Assembly (NCBI GenBank): GCA_021296255.1
Contig: JAGWAU010000044.1
Coordinates: 1-42,153, forward strand
Length of the DNA stretch: 42,153 nucleotides
Direction of reading: 5' to 3'
Source: Alphaproteobacteria bacterium
Lineage (GTDB): Bacteria; Pseudomonadota; Alphaproteobacteria; UBA2966
Part shown: one piece after another, positions 1-10,386 of the stretch
Layout of the letters: the number at the start of each line of letters is the position of its first letter
Position numbering within the stretch: position 1 is the stretch's first letter
The notes under the pieces: generated by a model
Database searches by the model: none
What the model saw: the letters and a program-made list of their open reading frames with translations, nothing else
What the model was told of the DNA's origin: nothing
Translations under genes and position numbers: made by a program

Positions 1-2
1 TC

Positions 3-482
3 GTCAACGGCGGCGGCCATCGGATGGCCGCGGGATTGACCGTGGAAGCCGATAAGATCCCGGCGCTGGAGGAATTCCTGGCCAGTCGTCTCGCGGCGCA
101 GGGATCGACGGCGTCCGATGCGCCCTCGATGGGGTTCGACGGCGCGCTCAGTGTCGCCGCCGCGACGGTGGGGTTGGTGGATCTGTTGGAGCAGGCGGGG
201 CCGTACGGATCCGGGAACGAAGAACCGCGGTTCGCCGTGGCGGATGCGCGCGTCGTCAAGGCGGACATCGTCGGGTCCGACCACGTCCGCTGCATCCTGG
301 CGGGCGCCGATGGTGGTCGGCTCAAGACCATCGCCTTCCGCCGCGCTGGCGACGCGCTGGGCGAGGCGCTGTTGGGGTCGGTGGGGACCGAACTCCATGT
401 CGCGGGGCATCTGCGGGCCGACGAATGGCAAGGTCGCCGCAACGCCCAGCTTATCGTCGAAGATGCCGCCGTGCCGGTGTGA
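3..482 (+). CDS. recJ: RecJ single-stranded-DNA exonuclease, C-terminal part
   Basis: The reading frame is already open at the window edge, so only the last 159 codons are present. It starts with the DHHA1 signature GGGHRMAAG and continues into the RecJ OB-fold region, with the family motif GPYGSGNEEPRF in the middle. RecJ is a 5'-to-3' single-strand DNA exonuclease used in recombination and mismatch repair. The N-terminal DHH catalytic domain lies outside the window. The stop is followed 55 bases later by tRNA-Glu on the same strand. Identification is firm because both motifs are in the expected order and spacing. Confidence 0.93.
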   Translation, partial: VNGGGHRMAAGLTVEADKIPALEEFLASRLAAQGSTASDAPSMGFDGALSVAAATVGLVDLLEQAGPYGSGNEEPRFAVADARVVKADIVGSDHVRCILAGADGGRLKTIAFRRAGDALGEALLGSVGTELHVAGHLRADEWQGRRNAQLIVEDAAVPV

Positions 483-537
483 ACGCGTCAACCGCCTTGA
501 TTTCGCAAGTCCCAGCGTCTAGATGAGGGGCCGGCGT

Positions 538-615
538 GACCCCATCGTCTAGTCAGGTCCAGGACACGACCCTTTCAAGGTCGAGACACGGGTTCGAATC
601 CCGTTGGGGTCACCA
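538..615 (+). tRNA. tRNA-Glu (anticodon TTC)
   Basis: A complete cloverleaf can be drawn. The acceptor stem GACCCCA pairs with TGGGGTC, the anticodon stem CGACC/GGTCG encloses the loop CTTTCAA with anticodon TTC, and the T arm has TTCGAAT. The discriminator is A and the terminal CCA is encoded. It stands alone after recJ, followed by an AT-richer stretch. No integrase or duplicated 3' end was seen nearby. Confidence 0.96.
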
Positions 616-765
616 TCTAAATTTCCTGTTTGATTTCAATAGAGTATTGTTACGACAGCGGTTGAACGTAGGCTTGAACCGCCGTAGGGGCGGCAACGCA
701 ACCCGCTGGGATCTTGAGCGTCTCAGGTATCCGGTCGCGACGTTGCCTGGCGCGGATCGGACGTC

Positions 766-2394
<1,629 letters not shown>

Positions 2395-2496
2395 GGGTTC
2401 ATTTTCGAGTCAAATACGAACGTAGGCCGTCTGTGGCAGCAGGGCGATCCGAACGGCGCGGTGACGACGAGGATCTTGTGGGAAGACCGGCTCGAT

Positions 2497-3009
2497 CTAG
2501 GGAAAGATGGCCGTTTCGGACAGCACCAGCGTGTCCGACTTGTTCTCGGTGGTGTAGGCATCGAAGTCCGAGCCGTCGGCCTTGACCCGCCCGAGAGGAT
2601 CCTGCTCCGGGTCTATGACGAACCCCATGCGTATCATGACCAGCGGCTCATCGCCGATCGATTCGAAGCGGTAGTAAGTGCCGGCCGGCATGATGACGCC
2701 TTCATACTTCTCACACGACCGCCGTTCCTCATTGGGTCCGATGAAATCTGCCCGACCTTGAAGAACGACGAACGTATGCTCGTCGTTGGGATGCGCATGG
2801 ATCGCATTCTCGCCGCCCTCGGCATAGGTCTTGATGACGACCCACGAACGCCTGGTCGCGGCCAGAATGGTGTCGGTGTTGCCTTTCTCGGGCAGGCGCG
2901 CGGTCAGCCTGAAGAATTGGGGTGCCTGGCTGTCGTTCTGAGTGGCGCGAAGTTTGGCGCTGTAGTCCTCCATGTTCTCGGCATAGGGGAGAAATTCCTG
3001 CTGACTCAT
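2497..3009 (-). CDS. Single-domain cupin protein
   Basis: A 170-residue protein with one cupin beta-barrel. The first cupin motif is complete, with H71, H73, E77 and H78 in IHAHPNDEHTFVVLQG, so metal binding is likely. In the second motif (from G104, with P108 and G110) the usual histidine position is occupied by tyrosine (Y113), a departure from the standard motif. The start was set at ATG 3009 because the AAAGGAG ribosome binding site is well spaced from it; an in-frame GTG at 3018 is too close. It sits between fumarase and an exported protein on the same strand. Substrate and pathway are unknown; dioxygenase, isomerase or sensor roles are all possible. Confidence 0.8.
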   Translation of the reverse strand: MSQQEFLPYAENMEDYSAKLRATQNDSQAPQFFRLTARLPEKGNTDTILAATRRSWVVIKTYAEGGENAIHAHPNDEHTFVVLQGRADFIGPNEERRSCEKYEGVIMPAGTYYRFESIGDEPLVMIRMGFVIDPEQDPLGRVKADGSDFDAYTTENKSDTLVLSETAIFP

Positions 3010-3077
3010 CGGGGTCACTCTCCTTTCGGGCCGTATCCTTCGCGGCAGCCTCGTAAGCTACGTGCAATGCCTGGAGA

Positions 3078-3102
3078 GCGGTTCCGGTTTGACGGGAACC
3101 GC
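3078..3102. repeat. Hairpin GCGGTTCC/GGAACCGC after the exported-protein gene
   Basis: A perfect 8-bp inverted repeat with a 9-base loop lies two bases past the stop of the minus-strand gene ending at 3104. It could act as a transcription terminator, but it has no T-run on either side. The same GCGGTTCC arm occurs in the hairpin at 23591-23625. Confidence 0.5.
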
Positions 3103-3103
3103 A

Positions 3104-3922
3104 TCAGCTTCCCACGTCGACCGTCGCCCAGTATTGCTCGGCCTTCGGCAGTATCAGGACGTCGTGGCGGGATGACAGGCAGTCGCCCATGCGTAAGAGG
3201 CGGTAGTGGTGGTTCATGTGCGCGGACCCGGTTTCGGCGTGGCAGGCTGCATACTCGCGCTGGGCCAGTTCCTTCACCCGCGCGTCATCTTGAACCTGCG
3301 GAAGTTCCGCCGCGATCCGCCGCCAGCCGCCGTCCGCTGCGGCCAAGGTGTCCTTTTTCGCATCGGGAAGGAGCATGATCACCCGGTTGATGACGCCTGC
3401 CGCGGCGATGCGCTCGTCTCCCTCGTGCAGGATCTTCGCGCCGACCTCACGCAGGGGGCCGGTAGCGATCTGGATATCGAGCTCCGTCTGGGGGTCGGGA
3501 TCGTCGGGGATGGGCACGGGCAGCAAGGACACCAGGGGTCCCACGGCAAGACTCGCCGATTCGAATCCGCCTTCGTCAAGGATGTGCCGGGGGAGCTCCA
3601 CGTAGATCGACGTGAAGCCTCCGAGCGTCACGAACTCGAGATCCTCGGCGTCAAGTGTAGCGTCCGACCCGTTGGCCCGACGGCCGACCAGGGTCACTCC
3701 TTCGCCGCCATAGGGCGTGTAAGTGGTGCCGAGTTCAGGCGTCGGCCGCCATTCCTGGAGGCAGAACGTGGTGAGTTCCGCGGAACAGGTTTCGCCACGG
3801 CAGATCAACGGCACCGGGGTCGCGCTGGCGATGAGGCCCAGAACCTGAGGCGCGGCATGCGCGGCCGAGGCCAGGGATCCCAGAATGATCGTGAGGAGGA
3901 GGGTTAGGTGAGGCTTCCGCAT
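3104..3922 (-). CDS. Exported protein of unknown function
   Basis: A 272-residue protein that I do not recognise. It begins with a clear signal peptide: MRK, a hydrophobic stretch LTLLLTIILGSLA, then AHA-A as a likely Sec cleavage site near residue 24. The mature part has cysteine pairs near the N-terminus (C-RGET-C, then another C) and near the C-terminus, which would suit disulfides in the periplasm. The start was set at ATG 3922 because AAAAGGTG lies correctly upstream and the signal peptide starts there; an upstream extension is arginine-rich and unlikely. It is flanked by a cupin gene and a Gfo/Idh/MocA gene on the same strand, which says little about its job. Confidence 0.7.
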   Translation of the reverse strand: MRKPHLTLLLTIILGSLASAAHAAPQVLGLIASATPVPLICRGETCSAELTTFCLQEWRPTPELGTTYTPYGGEGVTLVGRRANGSDATLDAEDLEFVTLGGFTSIYVELPRHILDEGGFESASLAVGPLVSLLPVPIPDDPDPQTELDIQIATGPLREVGAKILHEGDERIAAAGVINRVIMLLPDAKKDTLAAADGGWRRIAAELPQVQDDARVKELAQREYAACHAETGSAHMNHHYRLLRMGDCLSSRHDVLILPKAEQYWATVDVGS

Positions 3923-4033
3923 GACGGCACCTTTTGGAGCGAGCGGACCGGCAGCAGCGCAGAGCCCGCCAGCATGGTCCGATGGGCGAAACGATCGTCT
4001 CACGTGCCCGGGATGGGTGCAAGCGGGTTGCAT

Positions 4034-5023
4034 CTACTCGAGATCGACGGCCGCGCCGTCGTTGGCCGCCGACCGGACGATCGCCTCGAGGACGGCGATG
4101 CCGTGGATCGCCTGATCGGCCGGCAGCGGGTAGGGGTCGCCACCCGCGACCGCGATGGCGAAAGCTTCGAGCTCCGACCGGCATGTGTCGTGCTTCTCGA
4201 ATTCGCGCGTTTCCGGACACTTGTCGACCCCACGCACGGTCATCGATCCATCTTCGTCGATACGCGCCCAGCCCTTGGTACCGAATACCTGGAGGCGGAA
4301 CAGGCGCGCGGTGGCTGTCAGCGTGCCGAGCAGGCCGGTGGTCCCGTTGGCGAAACACAGCAGCATCGCCGTCGTATCGTTCGCCTCGACCGTCAATGCC
4401 TGTTTGAGGCTATGGGCCTGGACTCGAGAGATGGGACCGTTGAGGTGAATGAAGGCGTCGATGCAGTGGATGCCGAGTGACGTCATGCCGCCGGCCGGGC
4501 TTTCCGCGCTCTCGGAGCGCCAGATTTCCGGTGTCAGCTCAAGACCGTACGACGACGAGAACTGGCCCTCGAGATGCAACACCCGGCCGAGTTCGCCCGA
4601 CTCGATCATCTCCTTCAGTGCGAACATGGACGGGAAGAAACGTCGGTTATGACCGAGCGCCAGAACCACGTCCGCCGTGTCGCACGCCGCAACGGATTGC
4701 CGCGCGCTCTCGGCCGTGAGCGTAAACGGTTTCTCCACGAAAACGTGTTTCCCCGCCGCCGCGGCCTGTTCGATCTGTTCCGCATGCTGTGTGTGCGGCG
4801 TGGCGATCGCCACGGCGGCGATCGCGGGGTCCGCCAGTGCCGCCGCATAGCGATTGCCCAGCTGCATGGCGTGACGTTCCGCGAAGCCCGTAGCCTTTGC
4901 GGGCGTGCGGGTTACGGCGCGGGTGAACCGGATCAGATCCCCTTTTGGGCGTCCCGCGTCCTGCACCGAGTCGACCAAGCGCTGACCCCAGCGCCCGAGG
5001 CCGATGATGGCGGTATTCAGCAC
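4034..5023 (-). CDS. Gfo/Idh/MocA family NAD(P)-dependent oxidoreductase
   Basis: A 329-residue protein with the two-domain layout of the family: an N-terminal Rossmann fold starting with IIGLGRWG (residues 6-13) and the signature EKPF at 97-100, whose lysine is the usual catalytic residue, followed by a C-terminal alpha/beta substrate domain. GHNRRFFP after EKP and GIHCIDAF in the second domain fit sugar- or inositol-type dehydrogenases. Members oxidise a hydroxyl on a sugar, cyclitol or amino-acid-like substrate with NAD(P). The substrate cannot be assigned. It is followed on the minus strand by the exported protein and preceded closely (9 bases) by the GST gene. Confidence 0.88.
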   Translation of the reverse strand: MLNTAIIGLGRWGQRLVDSVQDAGRPKGDLIRFTRAVTRTPAKATGFAERHAMQLGNRYAAALADPAIAAVAIATPHTQHAEQIEQAAAAGKHVFVEKPFTLTAESARQSVAACDTADVVLALGHNRRFFPSMFALKEMIESGELGRVLHLEGQFSSSYGLELTPEIWRSESAESPAGGMTSLGIHCIDAFIHLNGPISRVQAHSLKQALTVEANDTTAMLLCFANGTTGLLGTLTATARLFRLQVFGTKGWARIDEDGSMTVRGVDKCPETREFEKHDTCRSELEAFAIAVAGGDPYPLPADQAIHGIAVLEAIVRSAANDGAAVDLE

Positions 5024-5032
5024 GATTCGACC

Positions 5033-5692
5033 TCAGGCGACCTTGTCGATCCAGACGTTGAGACCGCCGTGGTCTTCGGGCACCCAGTCGTATGGCACGG
5101 TATCGGCAAACGAGGGTCGTTCCATCAGCCGGTCCCACCAGGCGGACAGGTTCGGTCGGGTTTCGCGCCAGCCGCAATCGGGATTGCGGAAGTCAATGAT
5201 GCCGATGGCGCAAGCGATGCCGATCTGGCCGAGGTCGAGCCGTTCGTCGAAGGCATCGACTTCGCGTTCCACTTGGTCCAGTCCCCGCGTGGCCGCCCGC
5301 CACTGGCGCTCGATCCAGCCGGGGGACCGCTGGCCAACTTGGCGCCGATGCTCGAACAAATGAAGTGCCGCGGCGTCCGTTATGCCGAGACCGAGCGCGT
5401 GTCGCCGGAGAACGATCCAGCGCTCCATCCCCGACGCCGGAATCATCTTCGGTCCGTCATGCAAGCTGTCGAGATAGTCGCAGATGACGAGGCTGTCATA
5501 GAGGCTCGTCCCATCTTCGAGTTCGAGCGTTGGCACCTTGCCCAACGGGTTGACGGTGCCGATGTCGGTGTTCTCGGTCCACGGATGGGTGAGTACCTGT
5601 TGGACCCGGTTCTCCAGGCCCGTTTCGCTGATCATCACGACGACTTTGCGGATGTACGGCGACATCGGGTTGTAGCGCAGCTTCAACGTCAT
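5033..5692 (-). CDS. Glutathione S-transferase family protein
   Basis: A 219-residue GST with an N-terminal thioredoxin fold: the start reads MTLKLRYNPMSPYIRKV, with S11 in the usual catalytic/glutathione-contact position. NPLGKVPTLELEDG has the cis-proline region and LYDSLVICDYL the glutathione gamma-glutamyl contact. The C-terminal helical domain follows from about residue 85. The start was chosen at ATG 5692, preceded by GGAGAAA at good spacing; the extra residues upstream are not family-like. It is cytosolic and probably co-transcribed with the oxidoreductase downstream. The electrophile substrate is unknown. Confidence 0.9.
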   Translation of the reverse strand: MTLKLRYNPMSPYIRKVVVMISETGLENRVQQVLTHPWTENTDIGTVNPLGKVPTLELEDGTSLYDSLVICDYLDSLHDGPKMIPASGMERWIVLRRHALGLGITDAAALHLFEHRRQVGQRSPGWIERQWRAATRGLDQVEREVDAFDERLDLGQIGIACAIGIIDFRNPDCGWRETRPNLSAWWDRLMERPSFADTVPYDWVPEDHGGLNVWIDKVA

Positions 5693-5895
5693 TCGATTTC
5701 TCCATCGCCAGCGCGACACTCACCCATCGCGCGGTAGGTCGGGGCCCGTTCGAGCGAATCCGATCAGGATTGCTTCGAAGACTGCCGCACACGGCGTCCG
5801 GCACGCAAGTTGACAGGGTTGGTCGACCGCGACATCGTGATTCGGTCGGGGCATGGCCTGTCTCGGACGATGGAAATTCAGCGGGAGCGGTGCCC

Positions 5896-7431
5896 GTGAG
5901 TTGGGAGCGCGAGGTCGAGGAACTCAATCGGCGTCATGCGTGGGCGGAGGAGCTCGGCGGCCGCGAAAACATCGATCGTCTGCACAACCAGGGACGGCGG
6001 ACGGTCCGCGAGCGCATCGCCCGCCTGACCGATCCCGGGTCGTTCCACGAGGTGGGCAAGCTCGCCGGAAACGCCGTCTACGAGGAGGGAGAGCTCAAGA
6101 AGGTCGTGCCTGCACCCTACGTCATGGGTTTGGCGCGGGTCGACGGCCGCGAGGTTTGCATCGGCGGCGAGGATTTCACCATTCGGGGCGGCGCAAGCTG
6201 GAGCGGTGCCCGCTCCAAGGGTGGCCAGAGCGGCTTCGTCGAAGATCTCGCCTATGAATACCGTATTCCTCTGATCAACCTGCTGGATGGCGCCGGCGGG
6301 TCGGTCATGTCGGCCAAGCGGCGGGGGTACTCGGTGCTCCCTGGATCGCACGGCTTCGAGCGCAACGTCGATCTCATGGACACGGTGCCGGTCATCGGCG
6401 CCGTTCTGGGCTCGGCTGCCGGTGGTCCCGCCGCACGCGCGGTGCTAACCCACTTCTCCGTCATGGTTAAGGGCACCAGCCACGTCTTCGTGGCGGGTCC
6501 CTCGATCGCGGAACGCGGTCTCGGCGAGGACATCGATAAAGAGGGCCTCGGGGGCTACAAGGTGGCGGTCGATATCGCGGGCACGGTCGACAACGCCGTC
6601 GACAGCGAGGACGAGAGTTTCGAGCAGATCCGCCGGTTCCTCGGTTACATGCCGCAGAACGTGCACGAGCTTCCGCCGGAGGTTGCCAATGACGATCCCG
6701 CGGATCGCTCGGAGGAGGAGCTTCTGTCGATCGTTCCGCGGGAAAGGCGGCGGCCCTACGACATGCGCCGTCTCGTCGAGCTGGTCATCGACCGGGACTC
6801 CGGATTCGAGATCCAGCCGACCTTCGGCCGTGCCGTCTTTACGTTCCTCGCCCGCTTCTCGGGCCGCCCCGTGGGGGTCATCGCTCACAACCCTGCCTAC
6901 TACGGGGGCGCCGTCGATCCCAAGTCCGCCCGTAAGCAAACCAAGTTCATCAAGCTCTGCGACACCTTCCATATTCCTATCGTCTTCTTCGTCGACACGC
7001 CGGGCTTCCTGGTGGGTCGCAAGGCGGAAGAGGGAGGGATGATCCGTGACGGCGTCGAGAGCATGGCAGCCTTGCTGAAGGCACGGGTGCCGGTACTCAC
7101 GGTGATCGTGCGCAAATGCTACGGCATCGCGGGCACCGTGCCGTTCGACAAGAACGGCGTGGACTTCCAAGTTGCCTGGCCGTCCGCCGAGTGGGGCTCG
7201 CTGCCGATCGAAGGGGGCGTCGCCGTAGCCTTCCGGCGAGAAATCGCGGCCGCGCCGGACCCGAGGGAGCGGGAGGCCGAACTGGAGGAAGAGTTCCGCG
7301 AACTGGCTTCGCCATTTCTCACTGCTCAGGCTTTCGCCGTCGAAGACGTCATCGATCCGCGAGCCACACGCCCGCTTTTGTGCCGGTTCCTGGACGCGGC
7401 ACAGACGCGCCTCAAGTCCGACTTCGGTTAG
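5896..7431 (+). CDS. Acyl-CoA carboxylase carboxyltransferase (beta) subunit
   Basis: A 511-residue protein of the propionyl/methylcrotonyl-CoA carboxylase beta family, which moves CO2 from carboxybiotin to an acyl-CoA. Both crotonase-like halves are present. In the N-terminal half, TVRERIARLTDPGSFHEVG and LLDGAGGSVMSAKR form the acyl-CoA/oxyanion region. In the C-terminal half, HNPAYYGGAVDPKSARK, VDTPGFLVGRKAEEGG and KCYGIAG form the carboxybiotin side. The usual DSGGAR is replaced by DGAGGS, pointing to a divergent subfamily. The start is a GTG with GGGAG eight bases upstream. No biotin carboxylase or biotin carrier gene is in the window, so the partner subunit must be elsewhere. The acyl-CoA substrate is unknown. 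Confidence 0.88.
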   Translation: MSWEREVEELNRRHAWAEELGGRENIDRLHNQGRRTVRERIARLTDPGSFHEVGKLAGNAVYEEGELKKVVPAPYVMGLARVDGREVCIGGEDFTIRGGASWSGARSKGGQSGFVEDLAYEYRIPLINLLDGAGGSVMSAKRRGYSVLPGSHGFERNVDLMDTVPVIGAVLGSAAGGPAARAVLTHFSVMVKGTSHVFVAGPSIAERGLGEDIDKEGLGGYKVAVDIAGTVDNAVDSEDESFEQIRRFLGYMPQNVHELPPEVANDDPADRSEEELLSIVPRERRRPYDMRRLVELVIDRDSGFEIQPTFGRAVFTFLARFSGRPVGVIAHNPAYYGGAVDPKSARKQTKFIKLCDTFHIPIVFFVDTPGFLVGRKAEEGGMIRDGVESMAALLKARVPVLTVIVRKCYGIAGTVPFDKNGVDFQVAWPSAEWGSLPIEGGVAVAFRREIAAAPDPREREAELEEEFRELASPFLTAQAFAVEDVIDPRATRPLLCRFLDAAQTRLKSDFG

Positions 7432-7445
7432 CGCCGGTTCCGGCG
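7432..7445. terminator. Short GC hairpin between convergent genes
   Basis: CGCCGG-TT-CCGGCG directly follows the stop of the carboxyltransferase gene and lies 18 bases before the end of the opposite gene. It could terminate either transcript but has no T-run, so support is weak. Confidence 0.3.
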
Positions 7446-7462
7446 GTGAGGCACACGACGAG

Positions 7463-8467
7463 TCATGGAGCGATGCCGGCGACCTCGTAACAGCGCTCCA
7501 TCAGCCGCAATGACTTGAGATTGTCCAGCCGGTCGGTCCAGAACGGCTCGCCCGTGCGCACTCCGTTCGCGAAATCCCGGATCGCGTTGGTAAAACAGGC
7601 TTGGAAGTTTGCCGCGAGATCGTGCTCCACGGGCGGCACGTCGTCGCCGACGAGATACAGCTTGTTGCGGTCAAAGACCATGGTGTCCTTGGTGCCGATC
7701 AGTTCCAGGCGATCGCTGGGCCTGGCGGGGTATCCCGGCGCCGACATGCTGCCGTCGACCACCGCCGTCACGCCGTTCTCTCCCCGCATGACGATGATCG
7801 CGACGTCTTCACCGACCAGATCCTTGTTGATCCGGTCCATCTCCACCGACACCACCTCGAACTCGCTGAGCAATGAGCGCAAGACGTCGAGTTGATGGAT
7901 CAGCAGCTCGAACGTAATGAGGCGCTTGAACGTCGCCAAGTAGGGTTGGCGGATGAGGTCCGGTGGCGTCGACCCGTCGGGGGACGGCGCGAGCCCGGGG
8001 CTGCGGACCGTCATCCGCGCGTGGGTGATCTGTCCGATGCGGCCCTCGCGCAACCACTCCCCCATCTGCAGGTAGTGGGGCCGCCAACGAAAGTTCTCGT
8101 GGACCATGAAGCGGATGGCATCGCCGACATCCGCGATCAAGGATTCGGCTTCCGCGACGGTCGGCGTCACGGGTTTTTGGGAGCAGGCATGAATTCCATG
8201 ATCGGCCGCGATACGGACCAGATCGGCGTGGGTATCGACTGGCGTCGCGATATCCACCGCATCGGGCCGGGTATCTTCCAGCATCCGGGCGAATTCCGTG
8301 TAAACGGCCGGGATGCCGTATTCGTTCGCCCGCCGCTCGGCCTTTTCGGCGACGGGATCGCAGATGGCGACGATATCCGCGTCCACCTCCGACCAACCGT
8401 TGAGGTGGAACTGACTCATCAGACCTGCCCCGGCAAAAGCCACCCGGAGGTTGGTGCCGTCGTTCAT
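7463..8467 (-). CDS. Gfo/Idh/MocA family oxidoreductase (QKP variant)
   Basis: A 334-residue protein with an N-terminal dinucleotide fold (VAFAGAGLMSQFH, residues 9-21) and the TPVDTHADLV segment. The family EKP motif reads QKP at 98-100, so the lysine is kept and the glutamate is not. The next segment HENFRWRP is typical of myo-inositol/sugar dehydrogenase-like members. The start was set at ATG 8467 after AGAGAACC; the longer frame upstream lacks family features. It is convergent with the carboxyltransferase gene and divergent from the monooxygenase cassette. The substrate is unknown; the change in EKP may alter catalysis, but this is inference. Confidence 0.85.
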   Translation of the reverse strand: MNDGTNLRVAFAGAGLMSQFHLNGWSEVDADIVAICDPVAEKAERRANEYGIPAVYTEFARMLEDTRPDAVDIATPVDTHADLVRIAADHGIHACSQKPVTPTVAEAESLIADVGDAIRFMVHENFRWRPHYLQMGEWLREGRIGQITHARMTVRSPGLAPSPDGSTPPDLIRQPYLATFKRLITFELLIHQLDVLRSLLSEFEVVSVEMDRINKDLVGEDVAIIVMRGENGVTAVVDGSMSAPGYPARPSDRLELIGTKDTMVFDRNKLYLVGDDVPPVEHDLAANFQACFTNAIRDFANGVRTGEPFWTDRLDNLKSLRLMERCYEVAGIAP

Positions 8468-8961
8468 GATGGTTCTCTTTGGTTTTGAGTGCGCTTTGCC
8501 CTTGCCCGCCACATCGGCGTGCGGCTGATGCCGGCAGCCCGTTGAATGGAGCGCCGCGACGGGCTCGGAAGGCATGCTGCCCACGGCACCGCTTACGCGG
8601 AGAACCCGACATGCCTTTTGCCGGACGATTTGAGCGCAGCTGAATGAAGGGGCGACCTGAGCCGATCATGAGCGCTGCGAGGCCGCTCGTGGCAGCGATC
8701 AGGTCCATGTCCATCCCCAAGTGTAGCACGCGGATCTGCGTGGAAGGATTCCGGCTCGAGGTTTGTGTCGGCGTTTGGTTCGTCGCCTCGACAGTCAAAG
8801 TGCAATACGGCAATATCTTTGCGCATCCCCCTGACTATGGGGATCCCCGTTGTTTGTACGTGGGTGGATGACGGTTGGCGGGTGGGGTGCCGCTCGAAGC
8901 TTCATGAAGGGTGCGTGCTTCACATGGACACGTGCCGTGATGGGATGATTGAGGAGATGGC
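8468..8961. other. Gene-free divergent intergenic region
   Basis: I see no convincing gene in these 494 bases. The short open frames have no recognisable product. The only structure found is a promoter-like pair with a palindrome near 8788-8848, listed separately. The last bases carry GAGGAGATGG, the ribosome binding site of the first monooxygenase. Confidence 0.5.
8788..8848 (+). promoter_or_regulatory. Possible promoter with palindromic operator ahead of the monooxygenases
   Basis: TCGACA (8788-8793) and CAATAT (8811-8816) are 17 bases apart and resemble a weak sigma70 promoter facing the monooxygenase genes. Just downstream is an inverted repeat ATCCCC-N8-GGGGAT (8825-8844), overlapped by the perfect palindrome GGGGATCCCC (8839-8848). 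Its place at the likely transcription start would suit repressor binding. The -10 is poor, so this is tentative. Confidence 0.25.
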
Positions 8962-10344
8962 ATGAGCGAGTCGGCCGCGATGAAGACGACTCCGGTCGGT
9001 CCGTCGGTTCCCAAGCCCGCCGGGACGGTTGCGGTGATCGGCGCCGGCGCCTCGGGACTTTGCATGGCGAAGCATCTGATCGAAGCGGGCCTCGACGTCA
9101 CGGTCTACGAGATCGGCACGCAGGTCGGCGGTCTGTGGTGCTACAAGAACGATAGCGGTAGGTCGTCGGCCTACCGAACGCTCCACATCAATACCGCCAA
9201 GAACCTGACCAACTTCAGCGATTTCAAGTTCCGCGACGAAGTGCAGCGGTTTCCCAGCCATTGGGAGATGCACGCCTACCTCGAGGAGTACGCCGAGCAT
9301 TTCGGCGTCATGGAGCGGATCAAGTTCAAATCCGAGATCAAGGCGGTGACGCCGCTGTTCGAGCCGGGCACCGAAGACCCGAAGTGGGAACTGGAGACCG
9401 TCGACGGCCGCAAGCGGGTCTTCAACAGCGTCTGCGTCTGCACGGGCCATCTCACCAGGCCGATGCACGTCTCCGAATTTCAGAACGATTTTCAGGGCGA
9501 TTATGTCCATTCCCATGACTACAAAGAGCCGGAGCCGTTCATCGGCAAGCGGATCTGCGTCGTGGGTATCGGCAACTCGGCCTGCGACATCGTCAGCGAT
9601 GTCTGTGTCTACGCGAAACGCTGCGTCCTGGTTGTCCGCACGGGCGTCTGGATCGCGCCAAAGCTCTTGTTCGGCGTCGCCTTCACCGACATCACCGAAT
9701 GGTTCATGAAGGGTTGGGTCCCGGAATGGTTCCGCAGCCGGGCGCTCAAGTTTCTCATCTGGTGCGTGCACGGCGACATGAAGAAGCTGGGCCTGCCGCC
9801 GATCACCCAGAAAGTTCACCCGACGAGCAGCGCGACGGTAGTGAACGACATCGCCTACGATCGGATCTTCGTGAAGCAGGGGATCGACAAGGTGGAGGGA
9901 AAAACCTTGCACTTCTCCGACGGCACGGTCGAGGAGTTCGATGTATTGATCGCGGCGACCGGCTATCTCATCGAATTGCCGTTTCTGTCACGGGACATCG
10001 TGCCCGTCGAGAACAATAGCGTGAAGCTCTACAAGCGAATCGTGCCGCCGGATTGGCCCGGTCTTTACTTCATCGGCATGACAAATGTCACGACGGCCCT
10101 TAATGTGAACTACGAACATCAGACCAAGTGGGTGCGCGAGTTCATTCTCGGCAACGCCGTCCTTCCCTCGCGCGACGAGATGTATGTGGACATCGAAGCC
10201 CAGGATGAATTCATCCGGACCAACTACAAGGCCACCCTGCGGCACACCATCGAGGAAGAGCATCTGCGTTACTTCCCGGCATTGAAGAAGTCGTTACGGG
10301 AGGCCGTCGCCCGCAGGCAACGGCTCGCGCCACACGCGGCATGA
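8962..10344 (+). CDS. Flavin-containing monooxygenase, first tandem copy
   Basis: A 460-residue class B flavoprotein monooxygenase that uses FAD, NADPH and O2 to oxygenate soft nucleophiles or, in some members, carbonyls. The FAD-binding motif is GAGASG at 27-32, the FMO fingerprint FxGxxxHxxxY is FQGDYVHSHDY at 177-187, and the NADPH-binding motif is GIGNSA at 202-207. ATGY, the usual C-terminal motif, appears in IAATGYLIELPFL. GAGGAG lies nine bases before the ATG. It is roughly two-thirds identical by eye to the next gene over the whole length, so the pair arose by duplication. With the alcohol dehydrogenase and hydrolase downstream it may form a degradation pathway. Substrate is unknown. 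Confidence 0.92.
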   Translation: MSESAAMKTTPVGPSVPKPAGTVAVIGAGASGLCMAKHLIEAGLDVTVYEIGTQVGGLWCYKNDSGRSSAYRTLHINTAKNLTNFSDFKFRDEVQRFPSHWEMHAYLEEYAEHFGVMERIKFKSEIKAVTPLFEPGTEDPKWELETVDGRKRVFNSVCVCTGHLTRPMHVSEFQNDFQGDYVHSHDYKEPEPFIGKRICVVGIGNSACDIVSDVCVYAKRCVLVVRTGVWIAPKLLFGVAFTDITEWFMKGWVPEWFRSRALKFLIWCVHGDMKKLGLPPITQKVHPTSSATVVNDIAYDRIFVKQGIDKVEGKTLHFSDGTVEEFDVLIAATGYLIELPFLSRDIVPVENNSVKLYKRIVPPDWPGLYFIGMTNVTTALNVNYEHQTKWVREFILGNAVLPSRDEMYVDIEAQDEFIRTNYKATLRHTIEEEHLRYFPALKKSLREAVARRQRLAPHAA

Positions 10345-10386
10345 TTGGGCAGCGGCTTGATCTGATGGCGGGACGGACCGGAGCCC

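Noticed and set aside
538..760. Possible genomic-island attachment site at tRNA-Glu
   Set aside because: No integrase, no duplicated tRNA 3' end and no mobility gene is seen in the window; the next gene is a housekeeping fumarase.
4574..5737. A 387-codon plus-strand frame
   Set aside because: It overlaps two recognised minus-strand genes (oxidoreductase and GST) and has no family features.
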